Shown: positions 1 to 9,082 of the stretch, piece after piece
Layout of the letters: each line of letters begins with the position of its first letter
Position numbering within the stretch: the first letter of the stretch is position 1
Source of the DNA: Pseudomonadota bacterium
GTDB lineage: Bacteria; Pseudomonadota; Gammaproteobacteria; Steroidobacterales; Steroidobacteraceae
Assembly: GCA_025355105.1 (NCBI GenBank)
Contig: JANYAE010000042.1
Span: 1 to 33,629 of the forward strand
Direction of reading: 5' to 3'
DNA length: 33,629 bases
Position numbers and translations under genes: made by a program
Notes under the pieces: model-generated
Told to the model about the DNA's origin: nothing
Databases searched by the model: none
Seen by the model: the letters and a program-made list of their open reading frames with translations, nothing else

Positions 1-231
1 TTCGCCATCGCGCCGCTCGGGCCGCGTGAACGCAACGACCTGCTCGAACTGCTCGACGACCGCGTCGGCCTGCGCGCCACGCTCATCACCAGTCAGCTCC
101 CCGTCGAGCACTGGCACGAGTACATCGGCGATCCGACCCTCGCCGACGCGATCCTCGACCGCCTCCTGCAGCGCGCCCACCGCGTGCAGCTGCAGGTCGA
201 TCGCTCGCTCAGAACGCCGGAACCCGCATGA
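1..231 (+). CDS. istB: IS21-family helper ATPase IstB, C-terminal part only
   Basis: The open frame starts before the window and ends at TGA 229-231, leaving 76 residues. The visible part contains LITSQLPVEHWHEYIGDPT followed by LADAILDRLLQRAHR, which is the conserved C-terminal segment of IstB, the AAA+ ATPase that assists the IS21 transposase IstA. The Walker motifs would lie upstream of the window. The stop is followed within about 20 bp by a hairpin (248-274) and then by the terminal repeats of the element. Whether the copy is intact cannot be judged from here. Confidence 0.9.
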   Translation, partial: FAIAPLGPRERNDLLELLDDRVGLRATLITSQLPVEHWHEYIGDPTLADAILDRLLQRAHRVQLQVDRSLRTPEPA

Positions 232-247
232 CATCAAAGATCAGACT

Positions 248-274
248 TCTGCCGCCTGCGGCGGCAGACCGCGG
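248..274. repeat. Hairpin repeat copy 1 (TCTGCCGCC/GGCGGCAGA)
   Basis: A perfect 9-bp stem (248-256 with 260-268) and 3-nt loop TGC, followed by CCGCGG. Near-identical hairpins occur at 33094-33120 and 33298-33325. This copy lies just behind the istB stop. There is no T-run, so it is not a textbook terminator. Confidence 0.7.
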
Positions 275-399
275 TTCCCGTCGGACGATGTTCAGCACAG
301 GAGATACGAGGAAATGACCGTCGCCGGGCACGATCACGTTGACGCAACGTGCCCAGTCCCTGTAAAAATCACACCGAGCGCTGCACCGACGTTCTGATC

Positions 400-465
400 G
401 GGCACCTTCGACCGGAATACCCGGTCACGTTCAGCCGGAATGGCTGGGCACCTTCGCCGGAATAC
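400..465. repeat. IS21-type subterminal repeats, three copies
   Basis: Three related blocks of about 20 bp at 400-420, 424-443 and 446-465 share the core ccttcg-ccggaata or cgttcagccggaat. They are spaced about 23 bp apart. Multiple subterminal repeats are typical transposase-binding sites of IS21 elements; the binding role is inferred. Confidence 0.7.
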
Positions 466-468
466 GCA

Positions 469-673
469 GCCGGCGCGTCGCGGTCGCCATTACGCCGTCC
501 ACGGCGGCGTGAAAGGATTGAAATCACCCCCCCCACTCCCGAAGCCGAGTTCTCATCATGGTCCTCACTTTCACGGGGCGGGTCGCGGCTCGGGTGGCGG
601 CGCTGCGCGCTGGCATCGCAATCCCGCGTGAATAAGCAGATGTCGCTGAATCGACGCCAATGCGCGGAGTCGA
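469..673. other. Non-coding stretch between the IS21 end and the mer region
   Basis: About 200 bp with no credible gene. It contains a run of eight C residues (about 525-532). I see no second inverted repeat that would mark a Tn3-type mercury transposon end, no resolution site and no promoter worth naming. Confidence 0.5.
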
Positions 674-1114
674 TCAGCGGCCACCCGCACAAACCTTCTC
701 CTGACGGTAGCGGCCCCAAATCCGGTCGGGCGCGAATAGGAGCACGGCTCCGCCAAGGAAAAGAACTTCCCCGAGATGCCGCCAACCATGCGGACCGAGC
801 GGCAACCAGCTTAAACCGTAGGCGAAGCTCGCCAAACCCGTGAGCAAGAAGAAGGGTCCGGTAAAGTAGCAGTGCCTGCGGCCGCAGCGACGCGCGTTAA
901 TGAGACACGCACCACCCATTACGAAGAGCGCTAGCGTCCAAACGCCCGTGACAATCCAGCTGCTGGCTACACAGCACGCTACGAGCAACATCATCGCGGC
1001 CGGCAACAGCCAGAGCAGAAGCATCGAGCCCGAATTGCGCACCAGGTCGCGTCGCGCGCACACATCATTCACGTCAGTCTGATCCACCACCCGACCTCCC
1101 AAGTTCGACGTCAT
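674..1114 (-). CDS. Small integral membrane protein of the mer operon
   Basis: A 146-residue protein starting 16 bp after the merA stop on the same strand, so probably co-transcribed as the last mer gene. It has four hydrophobic segments (roughly residues 30-50, 54-74, 85-103 and 113-128). Between the second and third lies the striking motif RRCGRRHCYFTGPFF, with two Cys and one His at the membrane edge. I recall similar small proteins with a CGRxHCYFTGP motif from mer and other metal-resistance loci, but I know no established function. The Cys/His motif makes metal binding or transport a reasonable guess and no more. The start at 1114 has only a weak ribosome-binding site; an internal Met near residue 31 is an alternative. 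Confidence 0.75.
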   Translation of the reverse strand: MTSNLGGRVVDQTDVNDVCARRDLVRNSGSMLLLWLLPAAMMLLVACCVASSWIVTGVWTLALFVMGGACLINARRCGRRHCYFTGPFFLLTGLASFAYGLSWLPLGPHGWRHLGEVLFLGGAVLLFAPDRIWGRYRQEKVCAGGR

Positions 1115-1130
1115 CTTGTGACACCAGCAC

Positions 1131-3130
<2,000 letters not shown>

Positions 3131-3141
3131 GGAAGATCCTT

Positions 3142-3492
3142 TCAGTAGAACAGGGGTGCAAGGTACGGAAATACGAGCGCTACGAGGACGAGCATTGCAA
3201 CGATCCAGAAGAGCAGTTTGTAGGTCGTCCTGACCTGTGGGATCGCACAAACCTCACCCGGCTTGCAGGCCGCTGCCGGGCGATAGATGCGCCGATAGGC
3301 GAGGTAAAGCGCCACCAGCGCCGCGCCGACGAAGGCAGGGCGGTAGGGCTCGAGCCTCGTCAGGTTGCCGATCCACGCGCCGCTGAAGCCGAGCGCCATC
3401 AGGACCAGCGGGCCGAGACAACAAGCGGAAGCGAGAATCGCCGCGAGTCCGCCGGCCGCCAACGCACCCTTCCCAGTGTCGGTCGGTTCCAT
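3142..3492 (-). CDS. merT: Mercuric transport protein MerT
   Basis: An inner-membrane protein of 116 residues, the usual MerT length, with three hydrophobic helices. The Hg-relay cysteines are where the family has them: the pair Cys24-Cys25 in the first helix (SACCLGP) and Cys76/Cys82 in the cytoplasmic loop (CKPGEVC). It accepts Hg(II) from MerP and delivers it to MerA in the cytoplasm. The start at 3492 has AGGAG 9 bp upstream and gives the canonical length; the frame stays open further upstream, but that would overlap merR. First gene of the leftward mer operon, under the promoter at 3531-3561. Confidence 0.97.
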   Translation of the reverse strand: MEPTDTGKGALAAGGLAAILASACCLGPLVLMALGFSGAWIGNLTRLEPYRPAFVGAALVALYLAYRRIYRPAAACKPGEVCAIPQVRTTYKLLFWIVAMLVLVALVFPYLAPLFY

Positions 3493-3530
3493 CTGCTCAC
3501 GCTCCTGTTGCTGGCTTTGGGATCGGGGTA

Positions 3531-3561
3531 ACCTTACTGCCGTAGTCAGGTACGGAGTCAA
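3531..3561 (-). promoter_or_regulatory. MerR-controlled merT promoter and operator
   Basis: Read leftward, the -35 box TTGACT (3556-3561) and the -10 box TAAGGT (3531-3536) are separated by 19 bp. This overlong spacer is the hallmark of MerR-type promoters, which the regulator untwists when metal binds. The spacer contains the dyad CCGTA-n6-TACGG (3540-3555), the MerR operator. The -35 box ends 1 bp before the merR start codon, so MerR bound here should also repress its own gene. Confidence 0.93.
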
Positions 3562-3562
3562 T

Positions 3563-3976
3563 ATGGCAGAGCGCTTCACGATCGGCGTCCTCGGCAGGGA
3601 GTCCGGCGTCAACATCGAGACGATTCGCTTCTATCAGCGACGTGGTCTGCTCGAAGAGCCCGAAAGGCCTCCCGGCGGAATCCGCCGATACGCGCCGACG
3701 CATGTCCGACGACTCCGCTTCATTCGCAAGGCCCAGGCGCTCGGCTTCAGTCTGGATGAGGTTTCGGAACTGCTGGCGCTCGAGGATGGCCGACACTGCG
3801 GCGAGGCGGAGCGCATCGGCTCGGCGAAGCTCGCCACCGTTCGGGATCGGATGGCGCAGCTCAGAAAAGTGGAGAGGGCTCTCGCGATGCTCGTGAATCG
3901 CTGTCACCGCAACGTCGGCAAGGTCTGTTGTCCGCTGATCGCGGCATTGGAACGCGCCGAGCGGAATGATCGTTAG
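3563..3976 (+). CDS. merR: Mercury-responsive regulator MerR
   Basis: A 137-residue MerR-family repressor/activator. The N-terminal winged helix-turn-helix includes TIGVLGRESGVNIETIRFYQ; a long dimerisation helix follows. The three Hg-binding cysteines are Cys79, Cys114 and Cys123, spaced 35 and 9 residues apart exactly as Cys82/117/126 of the Tn501 protein, so it should sense Hg(II) rather than another metal. An extra cysteine (Cys122) adjoins the last ligand. The gene is divergent from merT, and the operator lies directly before its start codon. It converges with csrA, leaving 31 bp between them. Confidence 0.96.
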   Translation: MAERFTIGVLGRESGVNIETIRFYQRRGLLEEPERPPGGIRRYAPTHVRRLRFIRKAQALGFSLDEVSELLALEDGRHCGEAERIGSAKLATVRDRMAQLRKVERALAMLVNRCHRNVGKVCCPLIAALERAERNDR

Positions 3977-4007
3977 CGGGCACTGTTCGATGGAAATCGG
4001 CGACCGC

Positions 4008-4205
4008 TCATGTCCGACCCGCGGTTTCGCCCGAGCCCGGACGCTCGAGCTGCTCCCGGCGGAAGACGTCCTCGCGATCGATGCTGATGTCCGACGGCGC
4101 GCTGATGCCGATCCTCGCCGAACTTCCCTGGATTTCGCGGACCGTGATCGTGATGTCCTCACCGATCATCAAGGTCTCGCCAGCCCGTCGCGTCGGGATC
4201 AGCAC
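4008..4205 (-). CDS. csrA: CsrA/RsmA-family RNA-binding regulator, divergent
   Basis: A 65-residue CsrA-like protein: MLIPTRRAGETLMIGEDITI, then ARIGISAPSDISIDREDVFRR. CsrA dimers bind GGA motifs in mRNA leaders and control translation and stability. Arg44 and the TRR segment (5-7), important for RNA binding, are kept. Leu4 is replaced by Pro and the usual His43 by Asp, so binding could be altered. It starts with GTG 4 bp after the stop of the dehalogenase gene, so it is probably translated from that message; no strong ribosome-binding site of its own is seen. Accessory CsrA copies on mobile DNA are known (for example in Legionella conjugative elements). It ends facing merR. Confidence 0.9.
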   Translation of the reverse strand: MLIPTRRAGETLMIGEDITITVREIQGSSARIGISAPSDISIDREDVFRREQLERPGSGETAGRT

Positions 4206-4209
4206 TGTC

Positions 4210-4935
4210 CTAGATCTCGGGAATCGCCGTCGTCGGCACTTCGTTCGTCAGGCCAAGGCATTCCGGCAATCCGTCCAGCGAGAGAATCTGCCTTGCCGGC
4301 GTTCCCGGAAGTCGCTCGCTGGGCTGCCCTGCACGGTTGCACCAGAACGTCTGCAGGCCGAAGGCAGCGGCGGCGTACGCGTCCCACCCGTTCGCCGAAA
4401 CGAACGCAATGCGACCTGCCGTCGCGCCGACCGCGTCCACCGCAAGCCGATACACGCGGGGATCGGGCTTGTAGACGCCTACGGCCTCCACCGACAGCAC
4501 GCCGTCGATCAAAGGCGATAGCCCGGCGGCCCGGACGGCACTCTCCAGCATCGCGCTGGTGCCATTTGACAGGATAAATGTCCTGACGCCGGCGGCCTTG
4601 AGGTGGGCCAACGCGCGAGCGGCGTCCGGAAACGCAGGCACGACCGCATAGAGCGTCAGCAATTCGTCCCGCAACGAGGGGTCGTCAATCCCGAGTGCAT
4701 CGAGCGCGTAATCGAGAGCGTCGGCAGTGACCCGCGTGAACGGGACATAGTGACCCTGCAGACTTCGCAACCACGTGTACTGCAACTGCTTGTCGCGCCA
4801 GAGCGCAACGAGCGCTCCGGCATTGCCGCCGAGCGATGCAGCGCAGCGCGCGACGGGCCCGGAGAAATCGAATAGCGTGCCGTACGCATCAAACACGCAG
4901 GCTGCAGCGAAGGTCGTGCCGGGTCTCGTGTTCAT
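4210..4935 (-). CDS. L-2-haloacid dehalogenase (HAD superfamily)
   Basis: A 241-residue cytoplasmic hydrolase of the haloacid dehalogenase type II family, which converts (S)-2-haloacids to (R)-2-hydroxyacids. Motif I is VFDAYGTLFD with the nucleophile Asp16. The substrate-loop Arg lies in YTWLRSLQGHY, motif II is ILSNGT, motif III is GVYKPDPRVY with the active-site Lys, and motif IV is FVSANGWDA, carrying the Ser, Asn and Asp typical of true L-2-haloacid dehalogenases rather than generic HAD phosphatases. All key residues appear present, so the specific call is fairly safe; the natural substrate is unknown. It lies 88 bp after the zinc-binding protein gene and 4 bp before csrA. Confidence 0.9.
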   Translation of the reverse strand: MNTRPGTTFAAACVFDAYGTLFDFSGPVARCAASLGGNAGALVALWRDKQLQYTWLRSLQGHYVPFTRVTADALDYALDALGIDDPSLRDELLTLYAVVPAFPDAARALAHLKAAGVRTFILSNGTSAMLESAVRAAGLSPLIDGVLSVEAVGVYKPDPRVYRLAVDAVGATAGRIAFVSANGWDAYAAAAFGLQTFWCNRAGQPSERLPGTPARQILSLDGLPECLGLTNEVPTTAIPEI

Positions 4936-5023
4936 CGGCAGTAGTGAATCGCATCCTTCTCAGACGGTGACCGCACGATGCGCCGAGTGCCAAATGCAGT
5001 GGCGTACGGCCGTGCGGATGAAG

Positions 5024-5260
5024 TCAGCGGTGCGGGTGCGATTGAATCGGGTTCGAAGGGCCAGGCTCCTTGCCATCCACGTCCAGCTTGATCGCAGCTG
5101 CCAGCCGTCGATCAAGTCGACGAACGTCGATCGCAAACCGCCGGCAGGCGCTGCACATCATGCGGTGAACGCGCTGCTGCCACCCGAGACGATTCGGTTC
5201 CGCCCCAGTGAGATGCCGGAACTCGTCGCAGTTGAGCATGAACGGGATACGCATCTTCAC
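5024..5260 (-). CDS. Small zinc-binding protein resembling anti-sigma zf-HC2 domains
   Basis: A 78-residue protein with an N-terminal Cys (LNCDEF) and the motif HRMMCSACRRF, an H-x3-C-x2-C arrangement like that of zinc-containing anti-sigma factors (zf-HC2). It has no membrane segment, and its C-terminus is charged. Zinc-binding anti-sigma proteins normally sit next to an ECF sigma gene, but none adjoins it; the only sigma factor in the window is at 12446-12994 on the other strand. It lies in the leftward gene series between the hydroxylase and the dehalogenase. The role is inferred from the motif alone. Confidence 0.65.
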   Translation of the reverse strand: MKMRIPFMLNCDEFRHLTGAEPNRLGWQQRVHRMMCSACRRFAIDVRRLDRRLAAAIKLDVDGKEPGPSNPIQSHPHR

Positions 5261-5374
5261 AGCCTTAATCCCAATGTTCGGACAGCGTTAAGAATCATGA
5301 GCTTACGATGACCGACCGCCGCGACTCCACCAAGAAAAACCGTGGGCTAGCAGAGGACCCTCGAAGGTTCCCCA

Positions 5375-6187
5375 TTATTTCAGGGTCCCGGTCGGACCAG
5401 GCGGCAGGTTTGCCGGCGATGACCCGTCGCGCCGAGGGAAGAAGCTCTGTTCCCAGGCCTGCGTTCGGCGCCGCGCTCCCTGCACGAGTGGCGAGAACCG
5501 CGCGAGGTAGACGAGGAGCCGGTTGAGCCAGCTGACCGGCCAGCGGCACGGCCGCAGGAAGTCGACGAAGAGGACCACGCGGGCTTCGGTCGTGTCGTTG
5601 TGCACCTCGTGCATAAGGGCGTCGTCGAAGATCAACACCTGCCCAGGCTGCCAGAATCGCTCCTCGCCGCCGACGCGGATCCAGCATTTCCTGGCGTCGG
5701 ATGGCACGACGAGTCCCAGATGGAGCCGCAGGACCCCGTTGTACGGGCCACGGTGTAGCGGCAACCGCTTACCGGGCTCGAGGATCGAAAAGAACGCCGT
5801 CCGAAGGCCCGGAATCTCTCTTAGCAGCGCCGCCGTCGCGGGACAGTAGTCGAGACCGCGCTGCGAGCGGAGGCCGTAGCCCACGAGCATGAACGTCTTC
5901 CACTGCCTATCTTGGGTGATGTAGGCGACCTCGCTCGAAATCTCCTGGAACGCCGGCAGGCGCTCGCGCTCGGCGAGGAGGCGCTTCGCCTCGGACTCGA
6001 CTTCCCGCCAGCGGGCCTTGACCGCCCCGGCCCACGGGAACTTTTCCTCCGCGAAGAACGGCCCCAGCCCGACCGTCGAGGATCGGCGTACCGCGCGTTC
6101 CATCGCGCCGATGAGCGCAAATATGGCGCGTCCCGCCCGGGAGACCGGCTGGTTGAACGGCCGCGCGGGCTTTGCGACGTCGGTCAT
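5375..6187 (-). CDS. Aspartyl/asparaginyl beta-hydroxylase-family lipid hydroxylase (OlsC/LpxO-like)
   Basis: A 270-residue Fe(II)/2-oxoglutarate dioxygenase of the aspartyl/asparaginyl beta-hydroxylase fold. The metal ligands are likely His145 (LPLHRGPYN) and His193 (FDDALMHEVHN), and Arg203 probably binds 2-oxoglutarate. Bacterial members include LpxO, which 2-hydroxylates lipid A acyl chains, and OlsC, which hydroxylates the secondary acyl chain of ornithine lipids. Its start overlaps the stop of the OlsF-like gene as ATGA, which favours the ornithine-lipid role. The start at 6187 was chosen for this overlap; the frame is open to 6229. A hydrophobic stretch at about residues 21-29 could help membrane association. 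Confidence 0.88.
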   Translation of the reverse strand: MTDVAKPARPFNQPVSRAGRAIFALIGAMERAVRRSSTVGLGPFFAEEKFPWAGAVKARWREVESEAKRLLAERERLPAFQEISSEVAYITQDRQWKTFMLVGYGLRSQRGLDYCPATAALLREIPGLRTAFFSILEPGKRLPLHRGPYNGVLRLHLGLVVPSDARKCWIRVGGEERFWQPGQVLIFDDALMHEVHNDTTEARVVLFVDFLRPCRWPVSWLNRLLVYLARFSPLVQGARRRTQAWEQSFFPRRDGSSPANLPPGPTGTLK

Positions 6188-8034
6188 GCGGGCGTGGCCC
6201 CCGCCGTTCGCGGGTTGCCGGTCTGGCACCGTGCCAAGTACCCAGACGCGCCCTCGCCCAGAAAGCTCTCGGCGATCCTGGTCGGAACCCGGCCCATGTC
6301 GACCGAGAGCAGCAGCCCCGGTGTGTCGCTGAAATTGGGGTCCACTCCGACGCAGTGAAAGCGAGCCCCGAGTCCGTGGTAGTGGCGCAGAAGCACCGGA
6401 AGATCCTTCCCATCCGCATCAAGCGCACGAACGAGCGCCGACAGAGCCGGCAGCGGTGTGCGCGCGGAGTCCCGGCGGAACCGCTGCCACTCCGGGTGCA
6501 CCCGCGTCGTGAGCGCGTGACGCGGTCGTACCAGAGACGACGGCTCAATGAGTGCATCGCAAAGCATGGCGATCGCCGGATCGCTGTACTGGCGGGACAG
6601 CGACACCGTGCCATAGAGACGGGTATAGCAGGGGTGGGCGATGAGGAATCGTCCGATTCCGCGCCAGAGCAGGTAGAGCGCATGGAACGATCGCTGGTGC
6701 TCGGGGACGACGAACGAGCGGCCGAGCTCGAGCGCGGGTGGACCGGAATGAAACCCGGCTTCGAAGTCGAACATTCCGTGGAGATACAGGCCGGCTGGCC
6801 CGGACTTCTTCAGCAGCTCATCCGTGCGCCCGAGCCGGTAGGCGCCGACGATAGACCGGCTGCTGTGATCCCACGCAACGAGCTGCACGTAGCTGCTGTC
6901 GAAGTGGTCGGTATCGCGACTTTCACCGCTGCCTTCCGCGTGCGCGCGAAAGACGCGCTCCCGCTCGCGCGCGACTTCGGGCAAGAGGTTCGGGATCTGC
7001 GGCGCGAGAGCGTAGTACACCGAGAAGTGCTTGAACGAGACGAGCTGCTGGGCGTCGGGAAGGGATGCGACCTCGCGTGCCAGGATGTCGCGATCGCAAG
7101 CCGGGGCGATCGGCGCCAGAACCCGGCCCGTCGGCACGTGAGCCGCAGCCGGTTCCGTCTCGAGGGCGTAAGTCATCAGGCGTGCAAACCGCGTCACGCC
7201 ATCCACGTCGAGGTCCTTCAAGTCGCTCGCCGGAATGGGCCGGCCGATGCGTGCCCCGACGGTCCGGCCCCGGAGCCCCAGGAGCTCACGGACGAGCAGC
7301 GCCATCCGGGCACGCTCCCAGAGGCGGCCGAGGAGCTTGAAGAGGCGACTGTTTCCGCCGTGGAAGAAGACCGGCACGAGGGTCGCGCCCGTGGACTTGA
7401 CGAGGTGGCCGACGAGGCGGTTCCAGGTCGCATCGGCGTAGCGGCGGCCAACGGAGTGATAGACCGACACCTTGCCGGCCGGGAACACGACGAGGACGCC
7501 ACCGGCCTGCAAGTGCGCCTGGCAGCTTCGGATCGATCGGAGGTTGCGCTGATTCGTGCTGAGCGGGTCGGTCGGAATGAGCGCCGATCGAAGCTCCGTG
7601 AATACGCCCAGCGCCGAATTGGCGAGGAAGCGAACGTCCGTTCGAACCGAGCGCAGGAGCTGCGCCAGAACGAGCGCCTCTACCCCTCCGTACGGATGAT
7701 TGCTGACGATGACCACCGGTCCCGTCGCGGGGATTTGGCCGGATGCGCCGTGTGGCGTGACCTCCGCCGTGATGCCGAGCACCTCGAGTGCGCCGGCCGC
7801 GAACTCGAGCGCGGGGAGTCCTCGGACAGCGCTTCGACGGTAGGCGCGGTCCAGCGTTGAGATGCCGATCAGTCGATCGAGCACCGGTGCGCTCCACGTG
7901 AGCCAGCGGGGAGGCGTGGACCCCGGCCGGCCTGCGCGCAGCAAGCTGATGGGAGGTGCTTCCGCTGGCCTGATCTGGGACGGCGCCGGGAGAACTCGGG
8001 AGGTGGAAGTCGGGTGCATTCGTTGGCTCGACAC
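6184..8034 (-). CDS. Bifunctional acyltransferase, OlsF-like (ornithine-type lipid synthesis)
   Basis: A 616-residue protein with two acyltransferase halves. The N-terminal half (about residues 60-310) is PlsC-like: SNHPYGGVEA (His113, with Glu where an Asp is usual) and VFPAGKVSVYHS near 184-195. The C-terminal half (about 330-520) is a GNAT-type N-acyltransferase like OlsB, with RERERVFRA, DHFDSSYVQLVAWD, ALELGRSFV and YGTVSLSRQY. This order matches OlsF, in which the C-terminal half N-acylates ornithine and the N-terminal half adds the second acyl chain by O-acylation. The amino acid used cannot be told from sequence. The GTG at 8034 is the longest start; ATG at 8019 is an alternative, and neither has a strong ribosome-binding site. 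Confidence 0.88.
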   Translation of the reverse strand: MSSQRMHPTSTSRVLPAPSQIRPAEAPPISLLRAGRPGSTPPRWLTWSAPVLDRLIGISTLDRAYRRSAVRGLPALEFAAGALEVLGITAEVTPHGASGQIPATGPVVIVSNHPYGGVEALVLAQLLRSVRTDVRFLANSALGVFTELRSALIPTDPLSTNQRNLRSIRSCQAHLQAGGVLVVFPAGKVSVYHSVGRRYADATWNRLVGHLVKSTGATLVPVFFHGGNSRLFKLLGRLWERARMALLVRELLGLRGRTVGARIGRPIPASDLKDLDVDGVTRFARLMTYALETEPAAAHVPTGRVLAPIAPACDRDILAREVASLPDAQQLVSFKHFSVYYALAPQIPNLLPEVARERERVFRAHAEGSGESRDTDHFDSSYVQLVAWDHSSRSIVGAYRLGRTDELLKKSGPAGLYLHGMFDFEAGFHSGPPALELGRSFVVPEHQRSFHALYLLWRGIGRFLIAHPCYTRLYGTVSLSRQYSDPAIAMLCDALIEPSSLVRPRHALTTRVHPEWQRFRRDSARTPLPALSALVRALDADGKDLPVLLRHYHGLGARFHCVGVDPNFSDTPGLLLSVDMGRVPTRIAESFLGEGASGYLARCQTGNPRTAGATPA

Positions 8035-8075
8035 GCTGGAAGCTCGGGAATGGGACCCCGAATTCGGCCGATCTA

Positions 8076-8900
8076 TTACGCCGGTGAAGCGGCCGAATGG
8101 GCTCGGCCGTTGGCACCACCAGCAAGCGGCCGGCGGTCCCTGGACCCCCAGCGAAGACGGAGATAGTCAAAGTCCTCCCGAAGAGTCGGCTTGACGATTC
8201 CGAAGTAGGGGGACAAGTCGAAGTCGCGGGGTGTGAAGAGGCTGTGGTGACGAATATGGAGTATCTCCTCCACACACTCATCGCATTCCCCGGTTCGCAG
8301 CTGTGAGACCTGCGGAAGAATCGGGTACCGGACCGTCTGGAATGCCTCGGCGATCAGTGACGAGCAGATGGCCCGCGTCGGATCGCCGCTGCCGAGTGCC
8401 AGCATTCGTCGCCGCCAGCGCGTAGGCACCGGTGGGGTACGAATCAGGTAGCGGACCAGGTCAATGACATTCTTGAGGTCATAGGAGTGACCGAGGCGTG
8501 CCCGCGCCGACGCGATCACCCGTTCGCGATCGGCAGGCGTGAGGCCAAGCGGGCGGCAGATCCGTGTGCGGGCGTCGGCATACTTTGCGAGCGGGACGAG
8601 TATGACGCCCTCAACAATGTCCGCCTCCAACAGCGTCGGCTCCTCGGGATCAACGTTGCAGGCCGACGGATCTGGGCCGATGTAGAGCGCTGCGTGTGAC
8701 CATGTTGATTGCGTCAGATACTTGATTGCCGTACTGAAGCGGCTGTTCCCGTCCACGAGCACCACGTCGGCCGGACGAACGGCGGCGGCGAGATATTGAA
8801 CCGACGCATCCTGTGCCCCGCGATCCACCGAGTGGCCTGCCGGCTGAGACAGGTATCTGGCAAGCGCATTCCCGATCCGGGATTTCATCCAGCCGAGCAT
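8076..8900 (-). CDS. YiiX/YebB-like (C92 type) permuted papain-fold cysteine hydrolase
   Basis: About 274 residues. The segment RPADVVLVDGNSRFSTAIKY is followed by QSTWSHAALYIG with the likely catalytic His69, and TRAICSSLIAEAFQ carries the likely catalytic Cys179. His preceding Cys is the permuted NlpC/P60 order of the YaeF/YiiX (C92) group, which includes thioester or amide hydrolases. No signal peptide is seen. The ATG at 8900 has GGAG 6 bp upstream; ATG 8912 is an alternative four codons earlier. It is the first gene of the leftward lipid cluster, 41 bp before the OlsF-like gene, so acyl-lipid processing is conceivable but unproven. Confidence 0.85.
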   Translation of the reverse strand: MLGWMKSRIGNALARYLSQPAGHSVDRGAQDASVQYLAAAVRPADVVLVDGNSRFSTAIKYLTQSTWSHAALYIGPDPSACNVDPEEPTLLEADIVEGVILVPLAKYADARTRICRPLGLTPADRERVIASARARLGHSYDLKNVIDLVRYLIRTPPVPTRWRRRMLALGSGDPTRAICSSLIAEAFQTVRYPILPQVSQLRTGECDECVEEILHIRHHSLFTPRDFDLSPYFGIVKPTLREDFDYLRLRWGSRDRRPLAGGANGRAHSAASPA

Positions 8901-9082
8901 CAGGAACTCCATGGAGAGCGGCGCTGGCAGGGGGCGCTGTGCAAGCCGGTTCCCGGCGGAGGACCCGAGGCCTCGGTGGAATATGTCGGCGCTGCGGCAA
9001 ATCGACTTGCGTGAAATATGTCGCGTGTTCGGGAGGTCCTCCTGATGCGCGTCCGCGCGTCATGCCGAGAAGGAATCCCGCG

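Larger units (their letters stand above)
1..468 (+). mobile_element. Right end of an IS21-family insertion sequence
   Basis: The stretch holds the last 76 codons of an istB-type helper gene, about 110 bp of non-coding DNA, and a terminal region with three related blocks at about 400-420, 424-443 and 446-465. Each block has the form (g)ggcaccttcg..ccggaatac or a variant of it. Repeated blocks of this kind near the tip are known from IS21-family elements, where they bind the transposase. The outer boundary is inferred from the last block and a terminal CA at about 467-468, because the other end lies outside the window. No target duplication can be tested here. Confidence 0.75.

Noticed and set aside
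369..785. A 138-residue minus-strand frame across the IS21 end
   Set aside because: It translates the IS terminal repeats and an unrelated flank; there is no family feature and no ribosome-binding site.
3497..4162. A 221-residue minus-strand frame covering merR and part of csrA
   Set aside because: merR on the plus strand has perfect Hg-ligand spacing, and csrA occupies a different minus frame.
6172..7860. A 562-residue open frame on the plus strand
   Set aside because: It is fully antisense to the OlsF-like gene, is rich in Arg/Glu/Ala with no motif, while the opposite strand has clear acyltransferase signatures.
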